Shown: positions 33,267-43,732 of the stretch, one piece after another
Numbering within the stretch: position 1 is the first letter of the stretch
Layout of the letters: each line of letters opens with the position of its first letter
NCBI GenBank assembly: GCA_025963385.1
Contig: JAOPUT010000254.1
Coordinates: 1 to 47,898, forward strand
DNA: 47,898 bases
Reading direction: 5' to 3'
Source: Mycobacterium sp.
Lineage (GTDB): Bacteria; Actinomycetota; Actinomycetes; Mycobacteriales; Mycobacteriaceae
The notes under the pieces: generated by a model
Told to the model about the DNA's origin: nothing
Database searches by the model: none
Seen by the model: the letters and a program-made list of their open reading frames with translations, nothing else
Position numbers and translations under genes: made by a program

Positions 33267-34549
33267 GCGCGAATGCCCCGCCGAATCGAGAAGCGACGTC
33301 CATTGCGCCTGCTCGCTAGCTCGGCGCGCTGATGTCGGGCTCGGTAGTCGGTGATGGCACGCCCGTAACTCGCCAGCAGCCCGTCCACCGTGTGCGACCA
33401 GGAGAAGGTCGCCGCATGCGCGACAGCCGCCGCGCGCATGGTCTCCGGCCCGCGGTCGAGGAGACCGCCCATGGCGGCGGCCCAGTCGTCGGGGTCGTGC
33501 CCGTCGACCAGCACTCCGCTGACCCCGTCGCGCACCGCGACCGGGAGCCCGCCGACCGCGGCCGCGACGACCGGCGTTCCGCACGCCTGAGCCTCGACGG
33601 CGACGAGCCCGAAGGACTCCGCGTAACTGGGCACTGCCACCATGTCGGCGGCGCGATACACCCCGACGAGCTCATCACGGTTCTGGGGAGGTAGGAAGGT
33701 CACACGGTCGCTGATACCCAGGTCGTCGGCAAGCCGAACCAATCCGTCGGGATTGGCCAGTCCGCTGCCCGACGGGCCACCCGCGACAAGGACGCGGACC
33801 CCGGGCAGCTTGGCGGCCGCGCGCAGCAGCACGTCCGGCGCCTTGAGCGGCTGGATGCGGCCGATGAACGCGATGACCTTCTCGTCGGGGTGCAGCCCGA
33901 GGGAACGTCGGGCCGCCAGCCGGTCGCCGGGACTGAACATCGCAAGGTCGACCCCGGGATGCGCCACGTCGATCCGGTCAGGGTCGGCGTGGTGCAACGA
34001 AACCAGTTGCTGGGCTTCATATTCGGTGTTCACGATCAAGCGGTCCGCCTCGTCGACGACCTGTTGCTCGCCGACGGCCCGCAGCGGTGGCTCCGGCTGG
34101 TCACCGATCGCCAGCGAGGCGTTCTTCACCGCGGCCAAGGTGTGGGCGGTGTGTACCAGCGGCACGGCCCACCGGTCCCGCGCCAGCCAGCCGACCTGTC
34201 CGGACAACCAGTAATGCGAGTGCACGATGTCGTAGTAGCCGGGTTCGTGGGTGGCCTCCGCGCGCAGCACGCCCGCCGTGAACGCGCACAACTGCGTCGG
34301 CAGGTCGTTCTTGTCGAGACCCTCGAACGGTCCTGCCACGACGTTGCGGACCAGCACTCCCGGCGCCACCCTCACCACCGGGGCGTCGGCCGACGTGGTC
34401 GCCCTGGTGAAGATCTCCACCTCGACACCCCGCCGGGCCAGCTCGAGTGCGGTCTGCAGAACGTAGACGTTCATTCCGCCCGCGTCGCCGGTTCCGGGTT
34501 GAGCCAAGGGGGAGGTATGGACCGACAAAACGGCTACGCGCACACCCAA
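33263..34549 (-). CDS. mshA: D-inositol-3-phosphate glycosyltransferase, mycothiol synthesis
   Basis: A 428-residue GT4 enzyme that joins GlcNAc from UDP-GlcNAc to inositol-3-phosphate, the first step of mycothiol production. Conserved segments: [74 protein letters not shown] and the EX7E region [20 protein letters not shown]. The start is TTG at 34549 (an in-frame TAA precedes it) or GTG at 34543; either makes it shorter at the N-terminus than the 480-residue M. tuberculosis protein. Coupled to the YbjN-like gene. Confidence 0.95.
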   Translation of the reverse strand: MGVRVAVLSVHTSPLAQPGTGDAGGMNVYVLQTALELARRGVEVEIFTRATTSADAPVVRVAPGVLVRNVVAGPFEGLDKNDLPTQLCAFTAGVLRAEATHEPGYYDIVHSHYWLSGQVGWLARDRWAVPLVHTAHTLAAVKNASLAIGDQPEPPLRAVGEQQVVDEADRLIVNTEYEAQQLVSLHHADPDRIDVAHPGVDLAMFSPGDRLAARRSLGLHPDEKVIAFIGRIQPLKAPDVLLRAAAKLPGVRVLVAGGPSGSGLANPDGLVRLADDLGISDRVTFLPPQNRDELVGVYRAADMVAVPSYAESFGLVAVEAQACGTPVVAAAVGGLPVAVRDGVSGVLVDGHDPDDWAAAMGGLLDRGPETMRAAAVAHAATFSWSHTVDGLLASYGRAITDYRARHQRAELASRRNGRRFSIRRGIRA

Positions 34550-34598
34550 TACTTACACCGGGTCCAACCGGCGCCTTCTTTGCCCTGCTCGGACGGCG

Positions 34599-35900
34599 TC
34601 AGGCGGTCTTGTCCCTGACCGCGCGCCGCATGGCCGCGATCGGATCGGCGTACAGGCCGCCGAGCGACACCACACCCGCGCCCGCTTCCTGCACGCGGTT
34701 GCCGAACGAGGTCAGCCTGATGTCGCGCGGAGCCAGCACCGACCGCTGCACGTACGCCGCCTCGACCTGGGCCATGCCCTCGGGATACTCGGTGAACGCC
34801 TGGCCGCCGACGACGAGGTCGTCGGGATTCAGCATGTCGCGCAACAGCGCGACCGCCCCGCCGAGCACCCTGGCGCGCTCGTCGAGCAGTTCGATGGCCT
34901 TCGCATTGCCCTGACGCGCCGCGCGCAGCACACCCGCGGTCGTCGACGACGGACCGTCGGCTGGCACGATCCGCAGTCTTCGGGCCGCGGTCAGCACTGC
35001 TTCGTCGCTCACCGTGGATTCCAATTGCCCAGTGCCACCGAGCAATTCAGACTGAACCGGCAGCGCCGCGATGGTGCCGGGACCACTGGTCGGCGAATGC
35101 ACCCGACCGCCGATCGACAGTGCGTAGCCGACGGTCTCGCGCGCGTACACGTAGAGGCTGGTGGTCGGAGCCGCGCCGGCGGCGACATTCGACTCCGTCG
35201 GCGCGCTGAGCCGACGGGCACCCAGCAGCAGTTCGGCACCGGCCATCGCGTCGACGTGCGAGGCCAGCGACACCGGCAGCCCGAGGGTCTCGGCGAGCAC
35301 CGGGCCGACGGGGGCATCGGTCCAGCCGAGCCGGGAGTGGTCGAGGTGCCCGGTGGCGCTGTCCACCACCCCGCCCGAGGCGACGCCCACCCACAGCGGC
35401 CTGCGGCGATGCCAGCGGCTCAGGTAGCGGCTGGCACTCCCCGCCAGCGCCGCCAGCGCGGAGTTCTGCGCGCCGCGCGGCGTCGGCGTCTCCACCACGT
35501 CGAGGGTGCGGCCGAACAGATCCGTGGCCACGATGCTGGTGGTGCGGGCGCCGATGTGGATGCCGAGCGTCAGGAACGGTTCGTGGTTCACCTCGACGGG
35601 CACGCGCGGCCGTCCGATGGCGCCCGAGACGGCGAGATCGGCGCGCTCCCGCAGGACACCCGCGTCGAGCAGGGCGGTGACCTGGCGATTCACCGTCGCG
35701 ATGCTTAGGCCGGTGGTCTGCGCGATGACGTCACGGGCGATCGGGCCGCGCAGCCGCGCCGCCCCGAACACGGAGGCTGCCGCCGCCTCGGCCACCCGCA
35801 GCGAAGGGGCCACGATGTGGTGACGGGCGAGAAGCGCACGCTTGGCGTGGGCGGTGGAGGTGGCGACCGGGGTCTTGCGAATGGCGGTGGTGGCGCTCAC
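34599..35900 (-). CDS. ROK-family transcriptional regulator (Rv0485 type)
   Basis: A 433-residue NagC/XylR-like protein. An N-terminal winged helix (about 50-95: RGPIARDVIAQTTGLSIATVNRQVTALLDAGVL) precedes a ROK sugar-kinase-like domain (LTLGIHIGARTTSIVATDLFGRT, LWVGVASGGVVD, LSIGGRVHSP, GGAVALLRDMLNPDDLVVGG). The zinc motif CxCGxxGCxE of typical ROK proteins is missing. The GTG start at 35900 is preceded by AAGGA. In M. tuberculosis the orthologue influences pe13/ppe18 expression. It is divergent from an SDR gene whose start is flanked by a perfect palindrome, a likely operator. Confidence 0.88.
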   Translation of the reverse strand: MSATTAIRKTPVATSTAHAKRALLARHHIVAPSLRVAEAAAASVFGAARLRGPIARDVIAQTTGLSIATVNRQVTALLDAGVLRERADLAVSGAIGRPRVPVEVNHEPFLTLGIHIGARTTSIVATDLFGRTLDVVETPTPRGAQNSALAALAGSASRYLSRWHRRRPLWVGVASGGVVDSATGHLDHSRLGWTDAPVGPVLAETLGLPVSLASHVDAMAGAELLLGARRLSAPTESNVAAGAAPTTSLYVYARETVGYALSIGGRVHSPTSGPGTIAALPVQSELLGGTGQLESTVSDEAVLTAARRLRIVPADGPSSTTAGVLRAARQGNAKAIELLDERARVLGGAVALLRDMLNPDDLVVGGQAFTEYPEGMAQVEAAYVQRSVLAPRDIRLTSFGNRVQEAGAGVVSLGGLYADPIAAMRRAVRDKTA

Positions 35901-36071
35901 TGGAGGTGTCCTTCGTTGATGTCGGCCGGTGGATTGGTTTCACACCTGGCGACTCAGCGACGAACGGGGGTCCGGGGTCAGTCAGGCGCGGCGCAGAGCG
36001 CGACAACAACAACACGCACGCCGGACGGCGATGCGGGAATCCTGACTTGCGAACACGTTGTGAACTTAGCA

Positions 36072-36089
36072 CGCCAACTAAAGTTGGCG
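36072..36089. promoter_or_regulatory. Perfect 18-base palindrome, candidate operator
   Basis: CGCCAACT and AGTTGGCG flank a two-base AA spacer, ending three bases before the ATG of the SDR gene. In the 191-base gap between the divergent ROK regulator and the SDR gene this is the strongest dyad. Bound by a regulator, it would block translation or transcription initiation of the SDR gene. The ROK protein next door is the obvious candidate, but this is inference. Confidence 0.6.
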
Positions 36090-36091
36090 GT

Positions 36092-36850
36092 ATGACGTCA
36101 CTCGAATCCTCCCAGCCCGTCGCGGTCGTCACCGGCGCCAGTTCCGGCATCGGCGAGGCGACCGCGAAAACGCTTGCTGGACTTGGCTTTCACGTGGTCT
36201 GCGTGGCCCGCCGCGAGGACCGGATCAAGGCACTGGCCGACGAGATCGGCGGCACCGCAATTGTGGCGGACGTCACTGACGGCGCGGCGGTCGACGCGCT
36301 GGCCACGGGCCTGGACCGGGTGGACGTGCTGGTGAACAACGCGGGCGGGGCCAAGGGTGTGCAGTCCGTGGCCGACGCCGACCTCGAGGACTGGCGCTGG
36401 ATGTGGGAGACCAACGTGCTGGGCACGCTGCGCGTGACGAAGGCCCTGCTGCCCAAGCTGATCGCCTCCGGGGACGGACTCGTCGTCACCGTCACCTCGA
36501 TCGCGGCGTTCGAGATCTACGACGGCGGCGCCGGCTACACGTCCGCCAAGCACGCCCAGGCGGCGCTGCATCAGACGCTGCGCGGCGAGCTGCTGGGAAA
36601 GCCGGTGCGGCTCACCGAGATCGCGCCGGGAATGGTGGACACGGAGTTCTCCGTCGTCCGGTTCGGTGGCGACCAGGCCCGCGCCGACGCGGTGTACGAG
36701 GGCATGACCCCGTTGGTCGCCGCGGACGTCGCCGAGGTGATCGGCTTCGTCGCATCACGGCCGTCGCACGTCAACCTCGACCAGATCATCATCCGGCCGC
36801 GAGATCAGGCCACTGCGACGCGGAAGTTCACCCGCCAGGAGTCGGACTGA
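36092..36850 (+). CDS. Short-chain dehydrogenase/reductase (Rv0484c type)
   Basis: A 252-residue classical [21 protein letters not shown] (TGxxxGxG), [13 protein letters not shown], the catalytic S in [15 protein letters not shown] and the YTSAKHAQ motif (YxxxK), followed by [15 protein letters not shown]. It resembles YdfG-like 3-hydroxy acid dehydrogenases; the substrate is unknown. The ATG at 36092 is immediately after the 18-base palindrome. The end overlaps the convergent L,D-transpeptidase by 23 bases. Confidence 0.9.
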   Translation: MTSLESSQPVAVVTGASSGIGEATAKTLAGLGFHVVCVARREDRIKALADEIGGTAIVADVTDGAAVDALATGLDRVDVLVNNAGGAKGVQSVADADLEDWRWMWETNVLGTLRVTKALLPKLIASGDGLVVTVTSIAAFEIYDGGAGYTSAKHAQAALHQTLRGELLGKPVRLTEIAPGMVDTEFSVVRFGGDQARADAVYEGMTPLVAADVAEVIGFVASRPSHVNLDQIIIRPRDQATATRKFTRQESD

Positions 36851-38132
36851 CCGTGACCTGGCTCGGGGGCGTCGTCGTCGGCGTCCCCGAGAGCGTGGGG
36901 GCGTCGGTGGGGGTCGCGGGGGCGCTGCTCGGGATGTTCTGCAGAGGGGTGTCGGCGTTGAGCGCAGACATGGACTTCCACTCGTCCCAGCCGACGGCCC
37001 AGTCCCAGATGTCGCCGTCCGCGTAGGACAGCTGGATCGTCGTGCCGGTGACCTCGACCGGGTCGCCGTAGATGGCGGTGTTGAAGTACTGCTGCGCGTT
37101 CTCCGTCGAGAGGTTGATGCAGCCGTTGGTGACGTTGGTGTTGCCCTGGGCGCCCGCGCTCGACGGGTTGGCGTGGATGAACTCGCCGTTGTTGGAGATC
37201 CGCACCGCGTACCGCTCGTGGGCGTTGCTGTACCCCGCCGCCGGGTTCGACATGTAGAAGTCTTCGTACTTCTCCGTGACGACGTGGATGCCGCTGCGCG
37301 TCACGTTGCGCGGCAGGTCCGCCTCGCCGTAGCTGCAGGGCAGCGTCATGATCACGCCTTCGTCGGTGATGACCTCGATCTGATGCGACGACGCCTCGGC
37401 CTTCACCACCTGGCGCCTGCCGATCTCGATGTCCAGGGTGGAGTCGGCGGCCCCGAACGCTCCCTCGCCGAACGGCACGCCGTACAGCCGGGCGTCGACG
37501 TGGACCTTGGTGCCCGCCGGGTAGTAGTCCTTGGTGCGCCAGTGCAGGCGCGACCCGCCGACCTCGTCGGGCAACCAGGCCCAGCTGCCCTCGACGGGCG
37601 GGGTGGTGGTCACCGAGAGGGCGCGTTCGACGTCGGGCTTCGCGTCGTCGCCGATGGCCGCGTCGAACTGCATGATGATGGGCGCCGCCACACCGACCGT
37701 CTGGCCGTCGGCAAGCTGGAACTGCCCATTGACCTGAGTCTGCGGCGTCACGGTGGTGAAGCTGCCGCTCAGTGCGACCGCCTTGCCGTCACGACCGACC
37801 GCGGAACCGCCCCAGGTGTACTCGACGCCGTAGCCGAGCGGCTCGGCGGTGCTGAATGAGGTGCGGTCGGGATTCATGGTGCCCTTGACGGCGGTGCCCT
37901 CGGGATTGGTCAGCGCAACGCGCTGCAACCATCCGTTCTTGACCTCGACACCGACCGGGTCGGTGGGCGCAACGCCGGAGGCATCCTTGGCGGGTTTGTA
38001 CTCGACCTCGGCCTTTAGCGGTGCCTCGGTGGCACTGGGTGCCGTGCTCGTCGACCTACCGCTACACGCGGCGAGCACGCCGGAGGCGCCCACGGCAATT
38101 GCGGTCAGCGCTTGGCGCCGATTGATGGTCAC
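36828..38132 (-). CDS. lprQ: L,D-transpeptidase lipoprotein (LprQ/Ldt5 type)
   Basis: A 434-residue exported enzyme that forms 3-3 crosslinks in peptidoglycan or attaches ligands. An N-terminal signal with RR at 5-6 and a lipobox LAAC (C23) anchors it. Two Ig-like domains (about 40-245) precede the YkuD catalytic domain with H320 (EFIHANPSS) and the nucleophile C338 in [10 protein letters not shown]; Asn replaces the His of the usual SHGC, as in the Ldt5 subgroup. The C-terminal tail is Pro/Thr-rich. Located next to murB, as in M. tuberculosis (Rv0483). Confidence 0.92.
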   Translation of the reverse strand: MTINRRQALTAIAVGASGVLAACSGRSTSTAPSATEAPLKAEVEYKPAKDASGVAPTDPVGVEVKNGWLQRVALTNPEGTAVKGTMNPDRTSFSTAEPLGYGVEYTWGGSAVGRDGKAVALSGSFTTVTPQTQVNGQFQLADGQTVGVAAPIIMQFDAAIGDDAKPDVERALSVTTTPPVEGSWAWLPDEVGGSRLHWRTKDYYPAGTKVHVDARLYGVPFGEGAFGAADSTLDIEIGRRQVVKAEASSHQIEVITDEGVIMTLPCSYGEADLPRNVTRSGIHVVTEKYEDFYMSNPAAGYSNAHERYAVRISNNGEFIHANPSSAGAQGNTNVTNGCINLSTENAQQYFNTAIYGDPVEVTGTTIQLSYADGDIWDWAVGWDEWKSMSALNADTPLQNIPSSAPATPTDAPTLSGTPTTTPPSQVTVSPTPGG

Positions 38133-38147
38133 GTGAAGATACGGTAC

Positions 38148-39212
38148 CTAGAGAACGCATCCAACCAGAATCGGCTCGGGTGTGAGCTCTATCCCGAACG
38201 CGGCACGGACGCCGTCTCGAACCGTCCTGGCCAGCGACAACAGGTCGGCCGTCGTTGCCGACCCCCGATTGGTCACAGCCAGCGCATGCTTGGTCGACAG
38301 GCGGGCAGCTGCCCCGTCGCCGGGGTAGCCCCTGCCGAAGCCCGCCCTTTCCACGAGCCACCCAGCGGCCAGCTTGACGCCATCTGGAGCAGCGTAGTTG
38401 GGTACCGGCCCGTCGACCGCCGCGCTCAGCCTGGCGAAGTCCTCCGCGGACACGATGGGGTTGGTGAAGAACGACCCCACACTCCAGGTGTCGTGGTCGC
38501 CGTCCGCAAGCACCATTCCCTTGCCGCTCCGCAGCGCCAGCACCTCCTCGCGTACCCGCGTCGACGAGGCCCGTGACCCGGATTCGACGCCGAGCGCCTT
38601 CGCCAGCTCGCCGTACCGCAGCGGCGCGCTGCGACCGCCGGGATCGAGGGTGAACTCGACCTCGAGGACGACGGCGTGCGACGAGTTCTTCAGCACGCTG
38701 GTGCGGTAGCCGAAGCGCAGCTCGTCGGGCGCCACCCACCGATCCTCGCCGGTGCGACGGTCCAGCAGGCGGATCCGGCTGATGACGTCGGCCACCTCGA
38801 CGCCGTACGCGCCGACGTTCTGCACCGGGGTGGCACCCGCCGAGCCCGGGATCCCCGACAGGCACTCCAAGCCGCCGAGCCCGTGCGCCAGCGACGTGAC
38901 GACGACGTCGTCCCAGGAGGCCCCCGCCTCGGCGCGGATCACGTCTCCGTGGACCGTGATCTCCGTGTTGGCCAGGCGCACGACGGTCAGGTCGGTCAGG
39001 TCGTCGGCGATGACGACGTTGGACCCGCCCGCCAGAACCAGGGTGCGGTCGGCGGGATCGTCGGCGGGCAGTGCGCGCAGGACGTCGACGACCTTGGCGG
39101 TGGTGTCGCACGTGACGAGCCTGCTGGCGACGGGCCCAAGCCTCAACGTGGTCAGCGGCGCGACGGGTACGGACGCCTCCACCGCAACGCCCCCGATATC
39201 CGAACCGGCCAC
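38148..39212 (-). CDS. murB: UDP-N-acetylenolpyruvoylglucosamine reductase
   Basis: FAD enzyme that reduces UDP-GlcNAc-enolpyruvate to UDP-MurNAc for peptidoglycan precursors. The 354-residue protein has the FAD-binding [14 protein letters not shown] (58-71), [18 protein letters not shown] near 119-136, [13 protein letters not shown], the catalytic serine region [12 protein letters not shown], and [12 protein letters not shown]. The start is GTG at 39212, divergent from the DUF2505 gene with 26 bases between. Its stop is 15 bases from the L,D-transpeptidase start, so both wall enzymes probably share a transcript. Confidence 0.95.
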   Translation of the reverse strand: MAGSDIGGVAVEASVPVAPLTTLRLGPVASRLVTCDTTAKVVDVLRALPADDPADRTLVLAGGSNVVIADDLTDLTVVRLANTEITVHGDVIRAEAGASWDDVVVTSLAHGLGGLECLSGIPGSAGATPVQNVGAYGVEVADVISRIRLLDRRTGEDRWVAPDELRFGYRTSVLKNSSHAVVLEVEFTLDPGGRSAPLRYGELAKALGVESGSRASSTRVREEVLALRSGKGMVLADGDHDTWSVGSFFTNPIVSAEDFARLSAAVDGPVPNYAAPDGVKLAAGWLVERAGFGRGYPGDGAAARLSTKHALAVTNRGSATTADLLSLARTVRDGVRAAFGIELTPEPILVGCVL

Positions 39213-39238
39213 GAGCCGTAACGGTAGCGTGGACGATT

Positions 39239-39745
39239 ATGCCGCGTTCCTTCGACATGGCGGCCGAGTACGACGGCACCGTCGAACAGGTCCTCCACGC
39301 CTTTGCCGACGAGCGTTACTGGCTCGAACGACTTGCCCAGTCCGGCGCCGACAAGACCACCCTGGAATCGATGACGACCGACGCCGATGGCGGGATCGAC
39401 ATCATCACCACCCAGACGCTGCACGCCGAGCGGCTGCCCGGCATCGTCGCGCAGTTTCACCACGGTGACCTGAGCTTCGTGCGTGAGGAGACGTGGACCC
39501 CGCTGACCGACGGCAGGGCCACCGCCGTCGTGAAGGGTTCGATCCCCGGTGCGCCCGCGACGCTGTCCGGGACCGCGGTGCTCGCGCCCGCAGGCACGGG
39601 GTCGCGGCTGGAGTTCAAGGCCACGGTCGAGGTCCGCATCCCGCTCGTCGGCGGCAAGGTGGAGAACTTCGTCGGGAGCCAGCTGGTGGAGCTCCTGACC
39701 ACCGAGCAGCACTTCACCACGGCGTGGATCAGGGAAAACGCCTGA
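39239..39745 (+). CDS. DUF2505 family protein (Rv0481c type)
   Basis: A 168-residue protein with a START/polyketide cyclase-like helix-grip outline: MPRSFDMAAEYDGTVEQVLHAFADERYW at the start, alternating strands, and a long C-terminal helix (GGKVENFVGSQLVELLTTEQHFTTAWIREN). Such folds often bind hydrophobic ligands, but the ligand is unknown. Followed after 22 bases by a methyltransferase gene on the same strand. Confidence 0.83.
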   Translation: MPRSFDMAAEYDGTVEQVLHAFADERYWLERLAQSGADKTTLESMTTDADGGIDIITTQTLHAERLPGIVAQFHHGDLSFVREETWTPLTDGRATAVVKGSIPGAPATLSGTAVLAPAGTGSRLEFKATVEVRIPLVGGKVENFVGSQLVELLTTEQHFTTAWIRENA

Positions 39746-39767
39746 GTCCGCACTAAAATCGCTGGCC

Positions 39768-40544
39768 ATGGTGCCAGTGCCGGTGGGGCAGCTGACGCGG
39801 GGCACGACCGGTTACAACCGGTTGCGCCGCAGCGACCGCTGGTTGGTGCACGCTCCGCGCGTGCGGGCGGCGATGCTCGAGGCCGACGAGCCCCTGGTGG
39901 TCGATCTGGGGTACGGCGCGCTGCCCGTGACGACGCTGGAGCTGGCGGCGCGACTGCGGACGGTTCGACCCGACGTCCGGGTGGTCGGCCTCGAGATCCA
40001 TCCCGAGCGCCTCGTGCCTCCGCAGCAGGGCGTCGAGTTCGGGCTCGGCGGTTTCGAACTGGCTGGGCTGCAACCGATTCTGGTGCGCGCGTTCAACGTG
40101 CTGCGCCAGTATCACGTCGACGACGTCGCCGAGGCGTGGACGCAGATGAGGACGCGGCTGGCGCCCGGCGGGCTGATCGTCGACGGCACCTGCGACGAGC
40201 TCGGCAGACGCTGCTGCTGGGTGCTTCTCGACGACGCGGGCCCGGTGAGCCTGACGCTGGCGTGTGATCCGTTCGCGATCGAGCGGCCGTCGGATCTGGC
40301 GGAACGGCTGCCCAAGGTACTGATCCACCACAACGTGCCCGGCCAGCCGATCCACCGTCTGCTGGCAGCGGCCGACCGCGCGTGGGCCTCTGCCGCGGGG
40401 CACGGCGTGTTCGGGCCGCGGGTGCGGTGGCGGGCGATGCTGGAGTCCCTGGCCTCCGACGGCTACCCCGTCGAGCCACCCCGCCGTCGCCTGCGTGACG
40501 GCGTCCTTTCCGTGCCCTGGCAGGCCGTCGCCCCAGTAAACTGA
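39768..40544 (+). CDS. Class I SAM-dependent methyltransferase-like protein
   Basis: A 258-residue protein with a Rossmann-type SAM site: LVVDLGYGALPVTTLELAARL (motif I DLGYG), VRVVGLEIHPERL for strand 2 with an acidic residue (GLE), and a later LAPGGLIVDGTCDELGRR resembling motif III. The substrate is unknown. It lies between the DUF2505 gene and the nitrilase gene on the same strand and is followed by the nitrilase start four bases later, suggesting an operon. Confidence 0.75.
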   Translation: MVPVPVGQLTRGTTGYNRLRRSDRWLVHAPRVRAAMLEADEPLVVDLGYGALPVTTLELAARLRTVRPDVRVVGLEIHPERLVPPQQGVEFGLGGFELAGLQPILVRAFNVLRQYHVDDVAEAWTQMRTRLAPGGLIVDGTCDELGRRCCWVLLDDAGPVSLTLACDPFAIERPSDLAERLPKVLIHHNVPGQPIHRLLAAADRAWASAAGHGVFGPRVRWRAMLESLASDGYPVEPPRRRLRDGVLSVPWQAVAPVN

Positions 40545-40548
40545 CGGG

Positions 40549-41364
40549 ATGCGGATTGCCCTAGCGCAGATCCAGAGCGGCACCGACCCCTCGGCCAATC
40601 TCGACCTCGTCGAGGAGCACACCCGTCGCGCCGCCGACGCCGGTGCCCGGCTGGTGCTCTTCCCCGAGGCCACGATGTGCCGCTTCGGTGTGCCGTTGGC
40701 CCCCGTCGCCGAACCGCTCGACGGACCGTGGGCGTCGGGAGTGCGCGCGATCGCCGAACGCGCGGGCATCGTCGTCGTGGCGGGCATGTTCTGTCCGAGT
40801 GACGACGGCAGGGTCACCAACACGCTGGTGGCCGCGGGTCCCGGCGTCGACGCGCACTATCACAAGATCCACCTCTACGATGCGTTCGGATTCACCGAAT
40901 CACGCACCGTCGCACCAGGTTTCGACCCCGTGCTGATCACGGTCGACGGTGTCCGCGTCGGGTTGACCACCTGCTACGACATCCGCTTCCCCGAGCTCTA
41001 CGTCGAGCTGGCCCAGCGTGGCGCCGACGTCATCACCGTGCACGCGTCGTGGGGGTCGGGCCCCGGCAAGCTCGAGCAGTGGACCCTGCTGGCGCGGGCC
41101 CGCGCGCTCGACGCCACCAGCGTGGTCGTCGCCGTCGACCAGGCCTACCCGGGCGACGCGATCGCCGCCGCCGGGCCGACCGGTGTCGGCGGCAGCCTGA
41201 TCTGCTCCCCCACCGGTGACGTACAGGCTGCCGCGGGGGCAGATCCGCATCTCCTGATCGCCGACGTGGACCTCGATCCCGTCGAGAAGGCCAGGGACAC
41301 CATCGCGGTGCTCCGCAACCGCGCCGAGTTCGCTCAGTCCGGTAGGGCACAATCGCTGGGGTGA
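40549..41364 (+). CDS. Carbon-nitrogen hydrolase (nitrilase superfamily, Rv0480c type)
   Basis: A 271-residue enzyme with the complete Glu-Lys-Cys triad: E40 in LVLFPEATMC, K106 in AHYHKIHLYDAFGF and C142 in GLTTCYDIRFPELY. These hydrolyse nonpeptide C-N bonds, typically amides; deaminated glutathione or omega-amidase-type substrates are possible. Its stop overlaps the start of the DUF2993 gene by four bases (GTGA). Confidence 0.9.
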   Translation: MRIALAQIQSGTDPSANLDLVEEHTRRAADAGARLVLFPEATMCRFGVPLAPVAEPLDGPWASGVRAIAERAGIVVVAGMFCPSDDGRVTNTLVAAGPGVDAHYHKIHLYDAFGFTESRTVAPGFDPVLITVDGVRVGLTTCYDIRFPELYVELAQRGADVITVHASWGSGPGKLEQWTLLARARALDATSVVVAVDQAYPGDAIAAAGPTGVGGSLICSPTGDVQAAAGADPHLLIADVDLDPVEKARDTIAVLRNRAEFAQSGRAQSLG

Positions 41365-42284
41365 CCGACCCCTCCGATCCCTGGGCCCGCCCCGCCGGAC
41401 CGCCGCCTCAGCCCTATCAGCCCCAGCCAGGGCAGCCGGCCGGGCCGCAGCACACCGGGCTGTCTCCCCAGGGACCGCCCCCCGGGTACGCGCCGCAAGG
41501 CCCGCCCCCGCCATCGGGAGACGCCGAGGAGCCGCGCGGCGGCAGGTTCGGCCGCCTCATCCGCGATCCGCTGTCGATCGTGCTCGTCGTCGTCATCGTG
41601 CTCGCCCTCGGCGCGGCAGGGCTGATCGGCGGCGAGATCTACGCCCGCCAGCGCGGGGCCTCGGTCGTGGAGGCCACCTTGAAATGCGCACTCCAGGACG
41701 ACGTCACCGTGTCCTTCGGTACGTTCCCGCCATTTCTGTGGCAGTACGCGACGAAGCACTACGACAACGTCTCGATCACGTCCGCCGGAAATCAGATCCG
41801 CGACATGAAGGGCATGAAGGTCCAGGTCTTGATCGACGACGCGCGCCCGTCGAGCGACGCGAGCTCCCAGGGCACCCTCGGGTCGATCGACGTCACGGCC
41901 ACCTGGTCGACGGACGGCATGAAGCAGACCGTCCAGAACGCCATCCCGCTACTCGGCGGCCTTGTCAGCGGAGTCACCACGAGTGCGGCGGACGGCACGG
42001 TCGACATTCAGGGCCCGCTCGGCAGTATCGTCGCCAAGCCCCAGATCGTCGACAACGAGCTGTCACTACAGGTTCAACAACTGACGGGCTTGGGCTTCAC
42101 GCTGCCGCGCGAGGCCGTGCAGCCGGCGCTCGACGCGGTCAGTTCGCAGCTGACGAAGAACTCGCCTCTCGCCCTGCAGGTCGACAGCGTCCAGGTCACC
42201 GACACCGGCGTCATCACCAAGCTCTCGGCGCACAACGCGACGATCCCGGGCGGCCAGGAACAGCCCTGCAACACGGGGCTCTAG
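41361..42284 (+). CDS. DUF2993 (LmeA-like) membrane-anchored protein (Rv0479c type)
   Basis: A 307-residue protein. The first 60 residues are Pro/Gln/Gly-rich and cytoplasmic, then one membrane helix ([25 protein letters not shown]), then an exported DUF2993 domain with [33 protein letters not shown] and [18 protein letters not shown]. Relatives include LmeA, a periplasmic lipid-binding protein that supports lipomannan synthesis. The GTG start overlaps the nitrilase stop. Convergent with deoC (four-base overlap of ends). Confidence 0.85.
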   Translation: MTDPSDPWARPAGPPPQPYQPQPGQPAGPQHTGLSPQGPPPGYAPQGPPPPSGDAEEPRGGRFGRLIRDPLSIVLVVVIVLALGAAGLIGGEIYARQRGASVVEATLKCALQDDVTVSFGTFPPFLWQYATKHYDNVSITSAGNQIRDMKGMKVQVLIDDARPSSDASSQGTLGSIDVTATWSTDGMKQTVQNAIPLLGGLVSGVTTSAADGTVDIQGPLGSIVAKPQIVDNELSLQVQQLTGLGFTLPREAVQPALDAVSSQLTKNSPLALQVDSVQVTDTGVITKLSAHNATIPGGQEQPCNTGL

Positions 42285-42964
42285 AGAGAGTCCAGCCCGT
42301 CCAGCACCGCACGGGTGCCTGACAGACCCAACCGGGTGGCGCCTGCGTTCAGCATCGCGACGGCGTCCGCGGCGGTCCGAATGCCACCGCTCGCCTTCAC
42401 CTCCACGGTCGGGCCGACGGTGGCGAACATAAGCTCGACGGCCCGCACCGACGCTCCGCCTGCGGGGTGAAAGCCCGTCGAGGTCTTCACGAACTCGGCG
42501 TCGGCCTCGGCGGCAGCGAGGCACACGTCCACCAGCGTCTGCTCGCCGGCGAGATCCAGCAGCGCCGCCGACTCGACGATCACCTTGAGCACCGTGTCGG
42601 GAACGGCGGCGCGGACCGCCTCGATGTCGTGGCGGACGGCGTCGACGTGACCGCTGATCGCCGCGCCCACGTCGATCACCATGTCGACCTCGTCGGCACC
42701 CGACGCGACGGCCAGCGCGGCCTCGTGCGCCTTGATCTCCGAAACGTGCTTGCCGGAAGGGAATCCGACGACGGTCGCGATCAACGTGCCGACCGATGCG
42801 GCCCGCCGGGCCGCGGCCACCATCGACGGCGAGACGCAGACCGCGTACACCCCGAGGTCGGCAGCCGCCTCCGCGAGGAACGCCACGTCGGCCTCGGTGG
42901 CCTCGGGCTTGAGCAGGGTGTGGTCCACCATCGGGGCGACGAGGTCTCGGGTCCAGCGCGTCAT
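42281..42964 (-). CDS. deoC: Deoxyribose-phosphate aldolase
   Basis: Cleaves 2-deoxyribose-5-phosphate to acetaldehyde and glyceraldehyde-3-phosphate. The 227-residue TIM barrel has [47 protein letters not shown] and the Schiff-base K160 in [15 protein letters not shown], then [11 protein letters not shown]. The ATG at 42964 shares one base with the stop of the upstream gene (TGATG), so translation is coupled. A longer frame upstream is not conserved. Confidence 0.95.
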   Translation of the reverse strand: MTRWTRDLVAPMVDHTLLKPEATEADVAFLAEAAADLGVYAVCVSPSMVAAARRAASVGTLIATVVGFPSGKHVSEIKAHEAALAVASGADEVDMVIDVGAAISGHVDAVRHDIEAVRAAVPDTVLKVIVESAALLDLAGEQTLVDVCLAAAEADAEFVKTSTGFHPAGGASVRAVELMFATVGPTVEVKASGGIRTAADAVAMLNAGATRLGLSGTRAVLDGLDSL

Positions 42965-43380
42965 CAGAATGGTTCCTCCGTGCCACCGGGGTTGCATCGC
43001 GTGTCGACCATCGTGGCGTCGTCGACCACCGGGCGCCACGGCTCCAGGTTCCAGCTCGTCTTCCCGGGTTGCGCGATCTCGGCGAACCGCCAGTGGCACA
43101 TGAACTGTGCGCGCATGCCGGGAAGGTCGGCATCGGGCGACTGGGCCAGCACCTCGGTCCACGCCTCGTCGCCCTGGGCGACGTTGTTCAGCGCAGACGC
43201 AGCGACCCGTCCCTCATCGGTCGGATACACGCGCAGGGTGGACAGGTCGCCCCAGTGCACCCACTCGGTGTGATCGACGAAGGGCGGCGCGGCCACGGGG
43301 TCGGCGGCAGCGGTCGGGGCGAAGCCCGCAGAGGTCGCGACCAAGACGGCCGCCGCGGCGGCGGCGAGGAGGAGACGCAT
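42964..43380 (-). CDS. Secreted DUF2599 family protein (Rv0477 type)
   Basis: A 138-residue protein with a signal peptide ([28 protein letters not shown]), cleaved probably after AAA-D. The mature part has [24 protein letters not shown], a repeated-Trp pattern and two cysteines (FMCHWRF and DTRCNPGG) likely to form a disulphide. Function unknown. The ATG at 43380 is preceded by the DUF2516 gene stop five bases upstream; the end overlaps deoC by one base. Confidence 0.86.
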   Translation of the reverse strand: MRLLLAAAAAAVLVATSAGFAPTAAADPVAAPPFVDHTEWVHWGDLSTLRVYPTDEGRVAASALNNVAQGDEAWTEVLAQSPDADLPGMRAQFMCHWRFAEIAQPGKTSWNLEPWRPVVDDATMVDTRCNPGGTEEPF

Positions 43381-43385
43381 CCTCG

Positions 43386-43670
43386 TTATCGCGACTTGCC
43401 TTGTACTTCGAGGATCTTGGGGCGCACGTCGACGAGGTAGATGCCGACCGCACAGGCGGCGATGGCCGAGCCGACGGGCGGCGGAAGGAAGACGCCGACC
43501 AGGCTGGTGCCGCCGAGGATCGCCAGCCAGATTGGCTTGCTGAGCTTCTCTGCGGCGGTGTAGGCATCCGTGCGCTGAATCGCCGCATGGACGAACGCGT
43601 ACAACCCGACGAGCAGAACGCCCACCTGAATGGCGAAGAGGACGTAACTCGCCAGATCCTGAAGCATCAC
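43386..43670 (-). CDS. DUF2516 membrane protein (Rv0476 type)
   Basis: A 94-residue protein with two to three membrane helices: [42 protein letters not shown] and [15 protein letters not shown]. Begins MMLQDLASY and ends in a basic tail. No function is known. It forms a minus-strand run with the DUF2599 gene and deoC, downstream of hbhA. Confidence 0.85.
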   Translation of the reverse strand: MMLQDLASYVLFAIQVGVLLVGLYAFVHAAIQRTDAYTAAEKLSKPIWLAILGGTSLVGVFLPPPVGSAIAACAVGIYLVDVRPKILEVQGKSR

Positions 43671-43732
43671 GCTCCAAGCCTATGCGGGTTACGTCCCCTC
43701 AGTCGACTCGCCTTGACGGCCAGACGCCTTCG

